Shown here: in pieces, positions 6,283-14,651 of the stretch | How the letters are laid out: each line of letters begins with the position of its first letter | How positions within the stretch are numbered: the stretch's first letter is position 1 | NCBI GenBank assembly: GCA_913062865.1 | Contig: CAJXWO010000006.1 | Coordinates: 1-64,000, forward strand | Length of the DNA: 64,000 nt | Source of the DNA: an uncultured Paracoccaceae bacterium | GTDB lineage: Bacteria; Pseudomonadota; Alphaproteobacteria; Rhodobacterales; Rhodobacteraceae | Direction: 5' to 3' | The notes under the pieces: model-generated | Told to the model about the DNA's origin: nothing | Seen by the model: only the letters and a program-made list of their open reading frames with translations | Databases searched by the model: none | Translations under genes and position numbers: made by a program

Positions 6283-7791
6283 TCACCCCAAAACCTTGAT
6301 CAGGGCCTCTTCGCTGAGCCGTCCTTGTTCCAGCAGTGTGAGTGCTCGAATGCGCAGATCGTCTTCAAGCGCATATCCGTCCCGAGACACGCCCAAGGCA
6401 ACGAGCAACGCGGCCTCGCCCAACTTGCCCGCATCAAACAGATCAAACGCCTTGTGGGCTGCTGACAAAGCCGGGGCAGGGGGCTCAACCTTTGTTTCAG
6501 CAGCGGGCGTTTCCACACCGTCCGGTGCTTGGACATCTGGCCCAGCGGTCAGCGTTGCGCCCCCAGCCAGAGCCGCTTTCAACGCCAGCTTTTCCTCACG
6601 CGGATTGCGTCCCGAATGCAGGCCGGGGTTCATGAAGGGCGACAGCTTTGAGTAGAACCGATCCAAAACGCCCGTGCTGTTGCCCATCTGACGACTGAGC
6701 GCGTGCGTGCTGACGCCGCGCTGCAGATCCAGTGTGGCGTAGAAGTGACGCCAGCTGTACAGGGTGCGCTTCTTGCCATCGGCCCCGGTTAACAGACCCA
6801 GCCGGTCCAACAGCGTCTCAAAGTTGCGGGCAAGATTGGCACGAGCAGCGCGCTGACCCAGACGCGTGACGAACACGTACTCGTCCAGCTTGGCGTCGAT
6901 CACAGTGTTCAGTGTCATACCTGCAAGCGCCGGGTTCAGCTCCACCTGCCGCTCAAAGGGGCGTACAGCACGATCCCGCGCCACCAAGGGCCTCTGACCC
7001 GTCTTGCCGCTTACAAACAGACCCAGATAGGTCTCGTCACGCTCGGTGATCCACAGCTGGTTCTTCCATTTGAGGTCCAGGGCCTCAGTGCCGTGCCGCA
7101 TGCCCGTATTGGCGAGGACTAAGATGTAGTTGCGCAGCACTTCGCGTGTGGCAGCTGTGATGGGCTTGTCGGTGCTTTTGTGAAACCTCCTCAGCTCGGT
7201 GTAGATCATCTTGTACTCGTCACGCGTGAAGCTGCCCCGGCTCTCAGTTTTGACACCGTCATTGATGGGCTTGGGGCGAATGGCATGTGTGATCCATCCA
7301 CGCTGCTCGGCTTCGTCCAACACACGGTTCAGCGCAGTGTTGTGCGTGTTGATGGTACTGTGATGCGCCTTGCGTCCCAGCTTCTCAGTGCGCCACTTGC
7401 CAAACTCAACCAAGGTCTTGGCATCGATGCTGGCCACGTCATGGCCGCGAAAGAATGGAATCAGATATTTGTCCAGCGCGGTGATATAGTCTTTGAACAC
7501 AGTATGCCCGCCACCCGCGTCCAGTTCTTCTTGCATGCGGTCCCGTGCGAACTCAGCCACACGCTTAAACTTGCGCGTGCTTTGGGGCAGGTTGTTCTTT
7601 GGGCGATCCTCAGCGGTGTAGAAAAACTTCATCGCCAAATCTGTGGCACGTTCAAGATCTTCGGTCTTGGTGGAAAAACGTTGCCAGCTGCCATCTGCGA
7701 GCTTTACGCGGGCTTGCCATTTGGCGCTGCGTTGTCGCTTGTCCAAGCGCACATATTCGCTGATGCGGATGGTTTGGACATCCTGTGACAT
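6283..7791 (-). CDS. Tyrosine-type integrase of a tRNA-Cys-associated element
   Basis: Phage/island integrase of about 502 residues. Three parts are readable: an N-terminal DNA-binding region (residues 1-75), a core-binding helical domain (75-185), and the catalytic domain with Arg232 (NTGMRHGTEAL), Lys263 (VSGKTGQRP), Arg348-His349 (LYSWRHFYAT) and nucleophile Tyr380 (DRFYSKLSP). The usual first His of HxxR is Tyr and the next His is Asn (MGNSTG), substitutions seen in some integrases. A C-terminal extension (about 400-502, Ala/Pro-rich then helical) is unusual. ATG at 7791 was preferred to GTG at 7797; neither has a clear ribosome site. The gene points away from a tRNA-Cys gene 250 bases upstream, the classic arrangement of an integrative element inserted in the tRNA 3' end. 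Codon use is less GC-biased than in the neighbours, consistent with transfer. Confidence 0.88.
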   Translation of the reverse strand: MSQDVQTIRISEYVRLDKRQRSAKWQARVKLADGSWQRFSTKTEDLERATDLAMKFFYTAEDRPKNNLPQSTRKFKRVAEFARDRMQEELDAGGGHTVFKDYITALDKYLIPFFRGHDVASIDAKTLVEFGKWRTEKLGRKAHHSTINTHNTALNRVLDEAEQRGWITHAIRPKPINDGVKTESRGSFTRDEYKMIYTELRRFHKSTDKPITAATREVLRNYILVLANTGMRHGTEALDLKWKNQLWITERDETYLGLFVSGKTGQRPLVARDRAVRPFERQVELNPALAGMTLNTVIDAKLDEYVFVTRLGQRAARANLARNFETLLDRLGLLTGADGKKRTLYSWRHFYATLDLQRGVSTHALSRQMGNSTGVLDRFYSKLSPFMNPGLHSGRNPREEKLALKAALAGGATLTAGPDVQAPDGVETPAAETKVEPPAPALSAAHKAFDLFDAGKLGEAALLVALGVSRDGYALEDDLRIRALTLLEQGRLSEEALIKVLG

Positions 7792-7966
7792 AGCCACAGC
7801 TTAAAGCCAGCGACATCACAGGAAAACTGCGGAGATTGCGCAACAAGACAGGGCTGCACGAATCGGCCGTCACCACAGCGCAGCACGGGCAAGAATGCCG
7901 AAAAACAAGCCTTCACAGACGCCAGCAAAAAAGCCTGTTCAACACAGCGATTCAGCAGCGCGCCCG

Positions 7967-7993
7967 GTGTGTACAGTGTGTATCAGGTGTGTA
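7967..7993. repeat. Three direct GTGTGTA repeats between integrase and tRNA-Cys
   Basis: GTGTGTA occurs at 7967-7973, 7976-7982 and 7987-7993, spaced 9 and 11 bases. Direct repeats in the space between an integrase gene and its tRNA target are often arm-type binding sites for the integrase or an excisionase. This function is inferred from position only. Confidence 0.45.
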
Positions 7994-8010
7994 AGGCTAT
8001 TCTGCGAAGG

Positions 8011-8035
8011 AAAAATCAGCTAAGTGCTTGATTTT
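8011..8035 (-). terminator. Intrinsic terminator of tRNA-Cys
   Basis: On the minus strand directly after the CCA end of the tRNA: AAAATCAAGC, loop ACTTA, GCTGATTTTT. The stem has one bulged A, and the descending arm ends in a T-run, the form of a rho-independent terminator. Confidence 0.7.
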
Positions 8036-8037
8036 GT

Positions 8038-8111
8038 TGGAGGCGAGTACCGGAATCGAACCGGTGTACACGGATTTGCAATCCGCTGCGTCACCACTCC
8101 GCCAACTCGCC
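8038..8111 (-). tRNA. tRNA-Cys (GCA)
   Basis: Full cloverleaf on the minus strand. The acceptor arm GGCGAGT (8105-8111) pairs with ACTCGCC (8042-8048), followed by discriminator T and an encoded CCA (8038-8040). The T-arm holds GGTTCGATTCC. The anticodon is GCA (8077-8079 on the plus strand reads TGC) in the loop flanked by GGATT and AATCC, which specifies cysteine. It probably served as attachment site for the integrase element on its 3' side. Confidence 0.95.
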
Positions 8112-8231
8112 CCGGGGTGGTCGGCCTCGTCTAGCCCATGGCGCGGAAGCGCGCAAGTGGGCCTGTGGCGTTGCCCCCATTTGGCAAGTGTGGCAAGACG
8201 ACGGCGAGGAATCTAGGGGAAGTTCACAGGC

Positions 8232-8885
8232 ATGTCCGATTACCCAGCGCGCCGCGAGATCATGGTCGACACACAGGTCCGGCCCGCGGATGTCACCAAG
8301 TTCCCGATCATCGACGCGATGCTGAGCGTGCCGCGAGAGGATTTCGTGCCCTCCGAACAGCGCGAGGCCGCCTATGTGGGCGAAAACCTCGCCCTCGACC
8401 AAGACCGCGTGATGCTCGAGCCGCGGACAGTGGCCAAGATGCTCGACGCGCTGAACGTCACCGGGACGGAGCTGGTGCTCGTGATCGGGGCGGGGCTGGG
8501 CTATACCACCGCGCTTCTCGCGCGGATCGCCGAGGCGGTGGTCGCGGTCGAGGATGACGCGGCCCGCGCGTCCGAGGCGCAAACCAACCTGTCGGATGTC
8601 GGGGCCGACAACGCCATCGTCCATGCCGGCCCCCTTGCCGACGGAGCCGCGCAGCATGGGCCCTATGACGCGATCCTGATCGAGGGCGGGGTCGAGCAGG
8701 TGCCCGACACCCTGCTGGACCAGCTCAAGGAGGGCGGGCGGATCGCCGCGCTTTTCGTCGACGGGCAGCTGGGCATCGCCCGTATCGGATACAAGATCGA
8801 CGGCGCCATCAGCTGGCGCTACGCCTTCAACGCGGCGGCGCCGCTACTGCCGGGATTCGTCCGGGAACAGGCGTTCCAGCTGTGA
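8232..8885 (+). CDS. Protein-L-isoaspartate O-methyltransferase-like protein
   Basis: SAM-dependent methyltransferase of the PCMT family, 217 residues. PCMTs methylate isoaspartyl residues in damaged proteins. Recognisable segments are FVPSEQREAAYVGENLALDQDRVMLEPRTVAKML, the SAM-binding loop VLVIGAGLGYTTALLA (about residues 81-96), an acidic strand end VVAVEDD, and YDAILIEGGVEQVP. The usual glycine-rich GSGSGY loop is altered to GAGLGY, and the catalytic Ser of the SQP motif is not obvious, so this belongs to the divergent alphaproteobacterial branch that precedes tolC; its substrate is uncertain. tolC follows 78 bases downstream on the same strand. Confidence 0.85.
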   Translation: MSDYPARREIMVDTQVRPADVTKFPIIDAMLSVPREDFVPSEQREAAYVGENLALDQDRVMLEPRTVAKMLDALNVTGTELVLVIGAGLGYTTALLARIAEAVVAVEDDAARASEAQTNLSDVGADNAIVHAGPLADGAAQHGPYDAILIEGGVEQVPDTLLDQLKEGGRIAALFVDGQLGIARIGYKIDGAISWRYAFNAAAPLLPGFVREQAFQL

Positions 8886-8963
8886 CCGGGGGCGCCCGGT
8901 GACGACCGGAATTTTCACCTTGGCCGCCCGGGGGGCGGGCCGCGCATCAGAGGCAAGAGCAGC

Positions 8964-10373
8964 ATGATCGGAACGGGCAGACTTTCGGCGGGTATACTGG
9001 CGCTGGTGCTGGCGGGGCTGTCCCCCGTGACGGGCGCGGCGCAAAGCCTGGGCGACACGCTTTCCACCGCCTATCGCAATTCTGGCGTGATCGAGCAGAA
9101 CCGCGCTCTGTTGCGCGCCGCGGACGAGGATGTAGCCGTGGCCGTGGCCGCCGTGCGTCCTGTTCTGAACTGGTCGGCCTCGGTGACGCGCGATTTCTCC
9201 AGCGCGGTCACGGGAGGATCGTTCGGACGCGAGGTCGATACCGTGCGCACCGCGGCAGGCATCGCGCTGACCTCGGAGCTGACGCTCTATGATTTCGGCC
9301 GCAACCGCCTGGCGATCGACGCGGCCAAGGAAACCGTGCTGAGCGCGCGCGAGTCGCTCGTGTCGGTCGAGCAGGACGTGCTGCTGCGTGCCGTGGCCGC
9401 CCATATGAACGTGCGTCGCGAGATGGAGAACGTGGCCCTGCGCGAGAACAACCTGCGCCTGATCCGCGAGGAGTTGCGTGCGGCCCGCGACCGGTTCGAG
9501 GTGGGCGAGGTGACGCGCACCGACGTGGCACTGGCCGAGGCGCGCCTGGCCTCGTCCCGTAGTGCGCTTGCCGCGGCGCGCGGCAACCTGCGCCAGGCCC
9601 AGGCGGAATACCTGAATGCCGTGGGCGCGGAGCCCGGCCCGCTTGTGCCGCCGGCGCGCGTGCCGAACACGGCTGCCAGCCTTGAGGCGGCCAAGCGCAT
9701 CGCCCTGCGCGAGCATCCCCAGATCCGGGCCGCGCAACGCGAGGCCGCGGTGGCCGACATCAACGTGGCCCGCGCCGAGGCGGCCCAAAAACCAACGGTC
9801 AGCCTGACCGGCCGATTGCAGACCTCGGGCACCTTCGCCAGCGACAACTATTCCAAGGGCGGCCAGATCGGGCTCGAGGCGTCCGGGCCCATCTACCAGG
9901 GTGGCCGGCTGACAGCGCTGGTCCGGCAGGCGATCGCGCGCCGCGATGCCGCGCGGTCCAACCTGCACGTGGTCCGCCTGCAAGTGGAACAGCGCGTGAC
10001 AGATGCGTTCGTCAGTCTTCAGGTGGCGCAGGCCGCGCTGGCCTCGTCCGACGAACAGATCCGCGCGGCGCGGGTGGCCTTCAACGGGATTCGCGAGGAG
10101 GCGTCGCTCGGGGCGCGGACGACGCTCGACGTGCTCAATGCCGAGCAGGAGCTGCTCGACGCGCGGGCGGTGCGAATCTCGGCGGTGGCGGATCAGTATA
10201 TCGCCGCCTACTCGCTTCTGAGTGCGATGGGGCTGATGACGGCGAACTATCTGAACCTGAACGTGCCAATCTATGACCCGTCCGAGTATTACAACCTCGT
10301 GAAGGATGCGCCTTTGCCAAGCCAGCAAGGCGAACAGCTCGACCGCGTGCTGCGCGCGTTAGGAAAAGAGTAA
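8964..10373 (+). CDS. tolC: TolC family outer membrane channel
   Basis: Outer-membrane exit duct of type I secretion and RND/ABC efflux systems, 469 residues. A signal peptide covers about residues 1-27 (ILALVLAGLSPVTGAAQS). The mature protein shows the internal duplication typical of TolC: two long helical hairpins (about 70-230 and 270-450) separated by beta strands (ITSELTLYDFGRNRL and IGLEASGPIYQGGRL; the YDFGR and YQGGR turns are family hallmarks). No membrane-fusion partner is encoded nearby, so it is probably shared by several pumps. The downstream gene is 71 bases away on the same strand. Confidence 0.93.
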   Translation: MIGTGRLSAGILALVLAGLSPVTGAAQSLGDTLSTAYRNSGVIEQNRALLRAADEDVAVAVAAVRPVLNWSASVTRDFSSAVTGGSFGREVDTVRTAAGIALTSELTLYDFGRNRLAIDAAKETVLSARESLVSVEQDVLLRAVAAHMNVRREMENVALRENNLRLIREELRAARDRFEVGEVTRTDVALAEARLASSRSALAAARGNLRQAQAEYLNAVGAEPGPLVPPARVPNTAASLEAAKRIALREHPQIRAAQREAAVADINVARAEAAQKPTVSLTGRLQTSGTFASDNYSKGGQIGLEASGPIYQGGRLTALVRQAIARRDAARSNLHVVRLQVEQRVTDAFVSLQVAQAALASSDEQIRAARVAFNGIREEASLGARTTLDVLNAEQELLDARAVRISAVADQYIAAYSLLSAMGLMTANYLNLNVPIYDPSEYYNLVKDAPLPSQQGEQLDRVLRALGKE

Positions 10374-10444
10374 GCTTCTTCCTATCTGTTGTACGAAATC
10401 GTTGCTGCGGCTACACTTGGGCCGAGCAGTAAAGGTCATGCCAG

Positions 10445-11755
10445 ATGTCCGATCCTCAGACCAATCCCGATATCGAGGACGTTCTGTCGTCGATCCGGCG
10501 GCTTGTCAGCGAGCATGCCAAGCCCGCGCAGACGCGGCGGGTGGAGCCTGCGGATGACGATCCGGGGCGGCTTGTCCTGACGCCCGCGCTGCGCGTGGCC
10601 GAGGATGATGCGCCCGGGGCGGACGGTGCGGACGAGATCGATACGTCAGGGCCCGACGCGGACGTGGATGCCGCGCGGGACGCGCCCCAGCCGGGGCCAC
10701 ACCAGGCCGATCCCGACGCCGCCGTGGCGGCAGAGATGACCGAGGGTGAGTCGGTCGCGGAGATGTTCGCCGCGGATCTGGACGCGGATACCGCCCCGGC
10801 GGACGGGGCCAGCGATATGGACGGTCAAAAGGCTGCGGAGCCGGAGCACGACGCGGACGCGCCGGGCAACGGTCCTCTTCACCTGTCGGATCCGGTGCCA
10901 CCTGCTGCGGATGCGGAACCCGACGCCGAAGACGATGCAACGCCGTGGCAAGGCCACGAGGCGGCGAGCGACACCTCGTCTGCGCCGGAATCCGGCGACG
11001 ATGAAACGCGGGAAATCCCGTCGCTCGAGGCCACCATCGCCGAGCTCGAGGCGGTTATAAATCGCTCTGGGGAAACATGGGACCCCGAGGCGGACGAGGC
11101 CTCGATCGCCCGGGGGGAGGCCATGCCGTGGGAGGATTGGACCGGATCGGAGGGCGACGCGCCGTTCGAGGCGCCGGGCAGTCATGCCGCGGACACACAT
11201 AGGGCTTCGACGGATACGGGCTCCATGGACACGGATGCGGCCGTGGCGCCCGAGCCATCGGCTGCTGCAGTCCGGCACGACGGGGCCACGGAAGGAGATG
11301 CCGCATCGCGGACCGAACCGGGCGAGACACCGGAAAAGACACCGGAAATGACACTGGCCGAAACAGCGGCCGGGACCGGAGATGCTGCCACCCAGGATGA
11401 TTCAACGTCCCGGGAGGATGCGGCGCCGGACGGCCACGACTATGATGATGGTCCGCCCGAAACTCTGTTTCCCGAAGATGCGGCGGTGCTCGCATCCGTC
11501 CATGCCCTTCGGGAAACACAGGACACCGATGGGTTCACCGAGCGTCTCGGGGCCCGGTCGGCGGCGGACGAAGACCGGTTCGATTTCTTCGGTGAAGACG
11601 AGAGCATTCTGGACGAAGAGGCCCTGCGTGACCTCGTGGCCGAGATCGTGCGAAAGGAATTGCAGGGCGCTTTGGGCGAGCGGATCACGCGCAACGTGCG
11701 CAAACTGGTCCGCCGGGAAATTCACCGCGCGCTTGCCAGCCAGGAATTGGACTAG
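10445..11755 (+). CDS. PopZ-like (DUF2497-type) acidic disordered protein
   Basis: Protein of 436 residues with short conserved ends and a long, very acidic, low-complexity middle. The N-terminus contains IEDVLSSIRRLVSE (residues about 10-23), matching the 'xxExILxSIRRIISE' signature of DUF2497/PopZ. The C-terminus (about 380-436) is helical: EEALRDLVAEIVRKELQGAL followed by ITRNVRKLVRREIHRAL, like the PopZ oligomerisation helices. The centre is rich in Asp, Glu, Ala and Pro. PopZ forms polar condensates that anchor the chromosome origin and recruit cell-cycle proteins in Caulobacter; its linker there is far shorter. The functional assignment is inference from the end motifs and overall layout. 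Confidence 0.6.
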   Translation: MSDPQTNPDIEDVLSSIRRLVSEHAKPAQTRRVEPADDDPGRLVLTPALRVAEDDAPGADGADEIDTSGPDADVDAARDAPQPGPHQADPDAAVAAEMTEGESVAEMFAADLDADTAPADGASDMDGQKAAEPEHDADAPGNGPLHLSDPVPPAADAEPDAEDDATPWQGHEAASDTSSAPESGDDETREIPSLEATIAELEAVINRSGETWDPEADEASIARGEAMPWEDWTGSEGDAPFEAPGSHAADTHRASTDTGSMDTDAAVAPEPSAAAVRHDGATEGDAASRTEPGETPEKTPEMTLAETAAGTGDAATQDDSTSREDAAPDGHDYDDGPPETLFPEDAAVLASVHALRETQDTDGFTERLGARSAADEDRFDFFGEDESILDEEALRDLVAEIVRKELQGALGERITRNVRKLVRREIHRALASQELD

Positions 11756-11812
11756 CCCGGCTCCGGGCAAGGGACTGCGCCTGTCACGAAATCCGTCATG
11801 TCCCGGAAACGG

Positions 11813-11844
11813 AAAAACCGCACCGTGTGACGGGTGCGGTTTTT
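11813..11844. terminator. Bidirectional intrinsic terminator
   Basis: AAAAACCGCACC (11813-11824), an eight-base loop, GGTGCGGTTTTT (11833-11844): a perfect 12-bp stem with an A-run before and a T-run after. It lies between convergent genes (the PopZ-like gene on plus, a 106-residue protein gene on minus) and can terminate both transcripts. Confidence 0.9.
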
Positions 11845-11897
11845 CCTCGTGAGCCGATAACCGGACGCGGTACCGGGCCGCTGTGCGGGTCCTACGA

Positions 11898-12218
11898 TCA
11901 GGCGGCTTCGGCCTGTTGTGCCGCGTTGCGACGCTCGCTTTCCTCGCGCGACAGCGCGACGGAGGTCCGCACGCCCTTGGAGACAAAGTCCATCAGACCC
12001 GCGACGACACGTTCGTTCGGGTCGATGCCGGCACAGGACAGCACTTCGCGCCCGTCGCGCGACCGCGCCCAGCGGGCGATCTGCTCGGGACCGTTGCCGT
12101 ATTTCTTGTCATCGGCAATCGCATCGTCGAGCGCCGCCAGAACAACGGCGGCAAAAAGTTTGCGGGCACGGTTGCCTTGTTCGGCATTGAAAGCCGTGCC
12201 GTCAACGAAATCTTTCAT
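11898..12218 (-). CDS. Conserved hypothetical protein (DUF6280-like)
   Basis: Protein of 106 residues, mostly helical, with no signal peptide or membrane segment. Striking segments are NAEQGNRARKLFAAVVLAALDDAIADDKKYGNG and SRDGREVLSCAGIDPNERVVAGLMDFVSKGVRTS, which I associate with a family restricted to Rhodobacteraceae (DUF6280, from memory). The SRDGREVLSCAGIDPNERV part looks like a DNA- or protein-binding helical motif, but no function is known. It is divergent from efp; the 217-base gap (12219-12435) should carry both promoters. Confidence 0.75.
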   Translation of the reverse strand: MKDFVDGTAFNAEQGNRARKLFAAVVLAALDDAIADDKKYGNGPEQIARWARSRDGREVLSCAGIDPNERVVAGLMDFVSKGVRTSVALSREESERRNAAQQAEAA

Positions 12219-12435
12219 CTCGTCGTCCTTGTATTCTTGGTCTTGTGTTTTGAGGCGTGGCGAGGGTTATGGCCTATTCAGCGCGATTCGGATACCTCTG
12301 AAATGCATGTCACGTATGCGTCTGGCGCATGGCTTCTGCACCTGCAGTACGAGATTTCGTTACCTTGCCATGGCGGCGTCTCCCAGATATAGGGACCAGC
12401 AACAAATCATCAAGATTTCGCCATAGGTTTGACTG

Positions 12436-12999
12436 ATGCCAAAGATCAACGGCAATGAGATCCGCCCCGGCAACGTGCTGGAGCACAATGGCGGCCTGTG
12501 GGCAGCGGTGAAAGTGGACCACGTGAAGCCTGGCAAGGGCGGTGCTTTCGCTCAGGTCGAGCTCCGCAACTTGCGCAACGGCTCGAAGCTGAACGAACGC
12601 TTCCGCAGCGCCGACAAGGTCGAGCGTGTGCGCCTCGAACAGAAGGATCAGCAGTTCTTGTACGAAAGCGACGGGATGCTGGTGTTCATGGATGCCGAGA
12701 CCTACGAGCAGATCGAGCTGCCCGCGGACATCCTGGGCGAACGGCGCCCGTTCCTGCAGGACGGCATGACGATCGTCGTGGAATTCTACGAGAACGAGGC
12801 GCTGAACGCGACGCTGCCCCAGAAAGTGACCTGCAAGGTCGTCGAGACCGAGCCCGTGGTGAAGGGTCAGACGGCCGCCAACAGCTTCAAGCCCGCGATC
12901 CTTGACAATGGGGTCAAGGTCATGGTGCCGCCTTTCGTGGGCCAGGACGAGGATATCGTCGTGAACACCGAGACCATGGAGTATTCCGAGCGGGCCTGA
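12436..12999 (+). CDS. efp: Translation elongation factor P
   Basis: Ribosome-binding factor of 187 residues that relieves stalling at polyproline stretches. It has the three EF-P beta-barrel domains: KOW-like domain I (1-65), OB domain II (66-127) and domain III (128-187, ending ETMEYSERA). The modification site is Lys34 in the loop VKPGKGGAF; a lysine there is the substrate for EpmA-type beta-lysylation. Length and motifs are standard. Convergent with ygfZ, with only 16 bases between the stop codons. Confidence 0.96.
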   Translation: MPKINGNEIRPGNVLEHNGGLWAAVKVDHVKPGKGGAFAQVELRNLRNGSKLNERFRSADKVERVRLEQKDQQFLYESDGMLVFMDAETYEQIELPADILGERRPFLQDGMTIVVEFYENEALNATLPQKVTCKVVETEPVVKGQTAANSFKPAILDNGVKVMVPPFVGQDEDIVVNTETMEYSERA

Positions 13000-13015
13000 T
13001 GCTGCAGCGCGCGCC

Positions 13016-13768
13016 CTAGCCGGTCGCCGCCCCGTCCCAGGTCACCGTGGCATCCCCCGCCTGCATCGGGCCATTGGCTCTGTCGAACCGCAGATAGGCG
13101 ATGGCCCGTCCGCCCGACTGGGTAAAAAGCGTGCCCGCCGGTTTGCCCGTGTCGGTCACGATCTCGGTGCCTACGGGGGCGGTGCCGTCGACCCGCACCG
13201 TGGCGAGCCCCTTGCGCAGCTCGGTCTTGTGCTTCATCCGCGCCGTGACCTCTTGGCCGACATAGCAGCCTTTCTTGAAATCGACGCCGTTCAGCCGTTC
13301 GAACCCGGCCTCGAGCAGGAAGGTGTCGGGCGTCAGCTCGACCCCCGTCTCGGGGATGCCATGGGCCACGCGGAGCGCGGCCCAGTCGGTGCCGTCCTCC
13401 TGCGCCGGGCCGTCGACATAGCGTCGCCAGCCCATCTCAGGGTGGCGGGGGTCGGGCAGGGCACCGCCGGGCGCGGGCCCGGTGCCGCGTTCGACCGACA
13501 GGTCGGTCGGCGCGATCTCGACCGCCGCGCGCAGCTTGTACATGCTCAGTCGTTTCATCAGGCCCTCGGCCAGGCTGTCATCGACATCGAGCAGCACGCC
13601 GTTTCCGTCCGGCGCATGGCTGAGAAAGAAATCTGCCAGGTATTTGCCCTGGGGCGTCAGCATGGCCGCATAGACCAGACCCTGGTCCATCTTTTTCAGA
13701 TCGTTGCTGACCAGCCCCTGGAGGAAATCCTCGGACTCGGGGCCGGAGATGCGGATCACCTGTCGCAT
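13016..13768 (-). CDS. ygfZ: YgfZ-type folate-binding protein (Fe-S cluster assembly/repair)
   Basis: Member of the GcvT/YgfZ family, 250 residues. These proteins bind tetrahydrofolate and support assembly or repair of certain Fe-S enzymes, for example the tRNA methylthiotransferase MiaB. The signature KGCYVGQEVTARMKH is present at about residues 166-180, including the conserved cysteine. The N-terminus (ISGPESEDFLQGLVSNDL) is the typical GcvT-like opening. The phosphatase gene lies 10 bases upstream on the same strand, so the two are probably cotranscribed. Confidence 0.9.
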   Translation of the reverse strand: MRQVIRISGPESEDFLQGLVSNDLKKMDQGLVYAAMLTPQGKYLADFFLSHAPDGNGVLLDVDDSLAEGLMKRLSMYKLRAAVEIAPTDLSVERGTGPAPGGALPDPRHPEMGWRRYVDGPAQEDGTDWAALRVAHGIPETGVELTPDTFLLEAGFERLNGVDFKKGCYVGQEVTARMKHKTELRKGLATVRVDGTAPVGTEIVTDTGKPAGTLFTQSGGRAIAYLRFDRANGPMQAGDATVTWDGAATG

Positions 13769-13778
13769 ATCCTCTCCT

Positions 13779-14489
13779 TTATTTACGTGCCCTCAATATA
13801 GTACAGGACCGGGTGTGCCGACAGGGTCGGCGCAACAGCGGCAGCGGGCGGCGGTCGAACTCGGCCTGGATCGTCTTGGCGTCGTATTCGGTGCGCACCC
13901 AGTCCTCGAAGCTGATGGGGGTATGGGTCGCGAAGGCCCCGTAGCGTTCGAGAATATAGTCGAGTACGCCCGTCTTGGTCGATTTCAGGTGGTAATAGCG
14001 CCAGTTCAGCTGCTTCTGCGCCTCTTCAAGCGGCAGGCCTTCGATTTCCATCAGGTAGATGGCACTGGCAAAGCCCGCCCGGTCGGCGCCGGATTTGCAG
14101 TGAAAGAGGAACGGCTTTTCGACCGTGCGAAACAGGTCGATCAGGCGAAGGATGCGTTCGCGCGTGGCGGCGGCGCGGGCCCAGAGCTTGGCGTCGATCA
14201 GCTCGATCCCCAGCGCGGCACAGCTTTCGCGCTCGAACAGGTAGTGGGCGTATTTGTCCGGGCCGCGCAGGTTGATGATCGTCTTGATCCCCATCTGCGC
14301 GTAGCGTTCCAGCCGGGCATGGGTCGGCTGGTTCGAGCGGTAGACGCCCGGTGCGATCTCGTAGAAATTGGTCCAGACCCGGCGCAGGATGGCGTGATCG
14401 AACAGCTCGTAATGCAGCGCGGACCAGCGGCGCGCCCAAGGCGTGTCGATACGGGTCCCGAAGGCCCGCCGCAGCTTGTTGTCGATCAT
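13779..14489 (-). CDS. Dual-specificity/tyrosine phosphatase-like protein
   Basis: Cysteine-dependent phosphatase of 236 residues. The P-loop HCKSGADRAG (Cys131, Arg137) matches the CX5R signature; a conserved upstream segment reads PGVYRSNQPTHARLERYAQMGIKTIINLRG, as in Siw14/DSP-like bacterial enzymes, where Asn-Leu-Arg lies in the general-acid region. The C-terminal tail (about 205-236) is very Arg-rich. Substrate unknown: tyrosine-phosphorylated proteins, inositol phosphates or lipid phosphates are all possible. First gene of a two-gene unit with ygfZ. Confidence 0.82.
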   Translation of the reverse strand: MIDNKLRRAFGTRIDTPWARRWSALHYELFDHAILRRVWTNFYEIAPGVYRSNQPTHARLERYAQMGIKTIINLRGPDKYAHYLFERESCAALGIELIDAKLWARAAATRERILRLIDLFRTVEKPFLFHCKSGADRAGFASAIYLMEIEGLPLEEAQKQLNWRYYHLKSTKTGVLDYILERYGAFATHTPISFEDWVRTEYDAKTIQAEFDRRPLPLLRRPCRHTRSCTILRARK

Positions 14490-14651
14490 CCGATGCCCAT
14501 CTTCGTGTCTGCCCGGCTGCAGCGCCGCACCGGCGGGGATGTAGACGCTCGGACGCGGGCGTGCAAGCGAGCCGCAGACGAACCGCGCGATTGACGGTGC
14601 GTCTGATCGGCGTAAGGTCCAACCGGTCTTCTACAAGAAAGGTCTTGGCCC

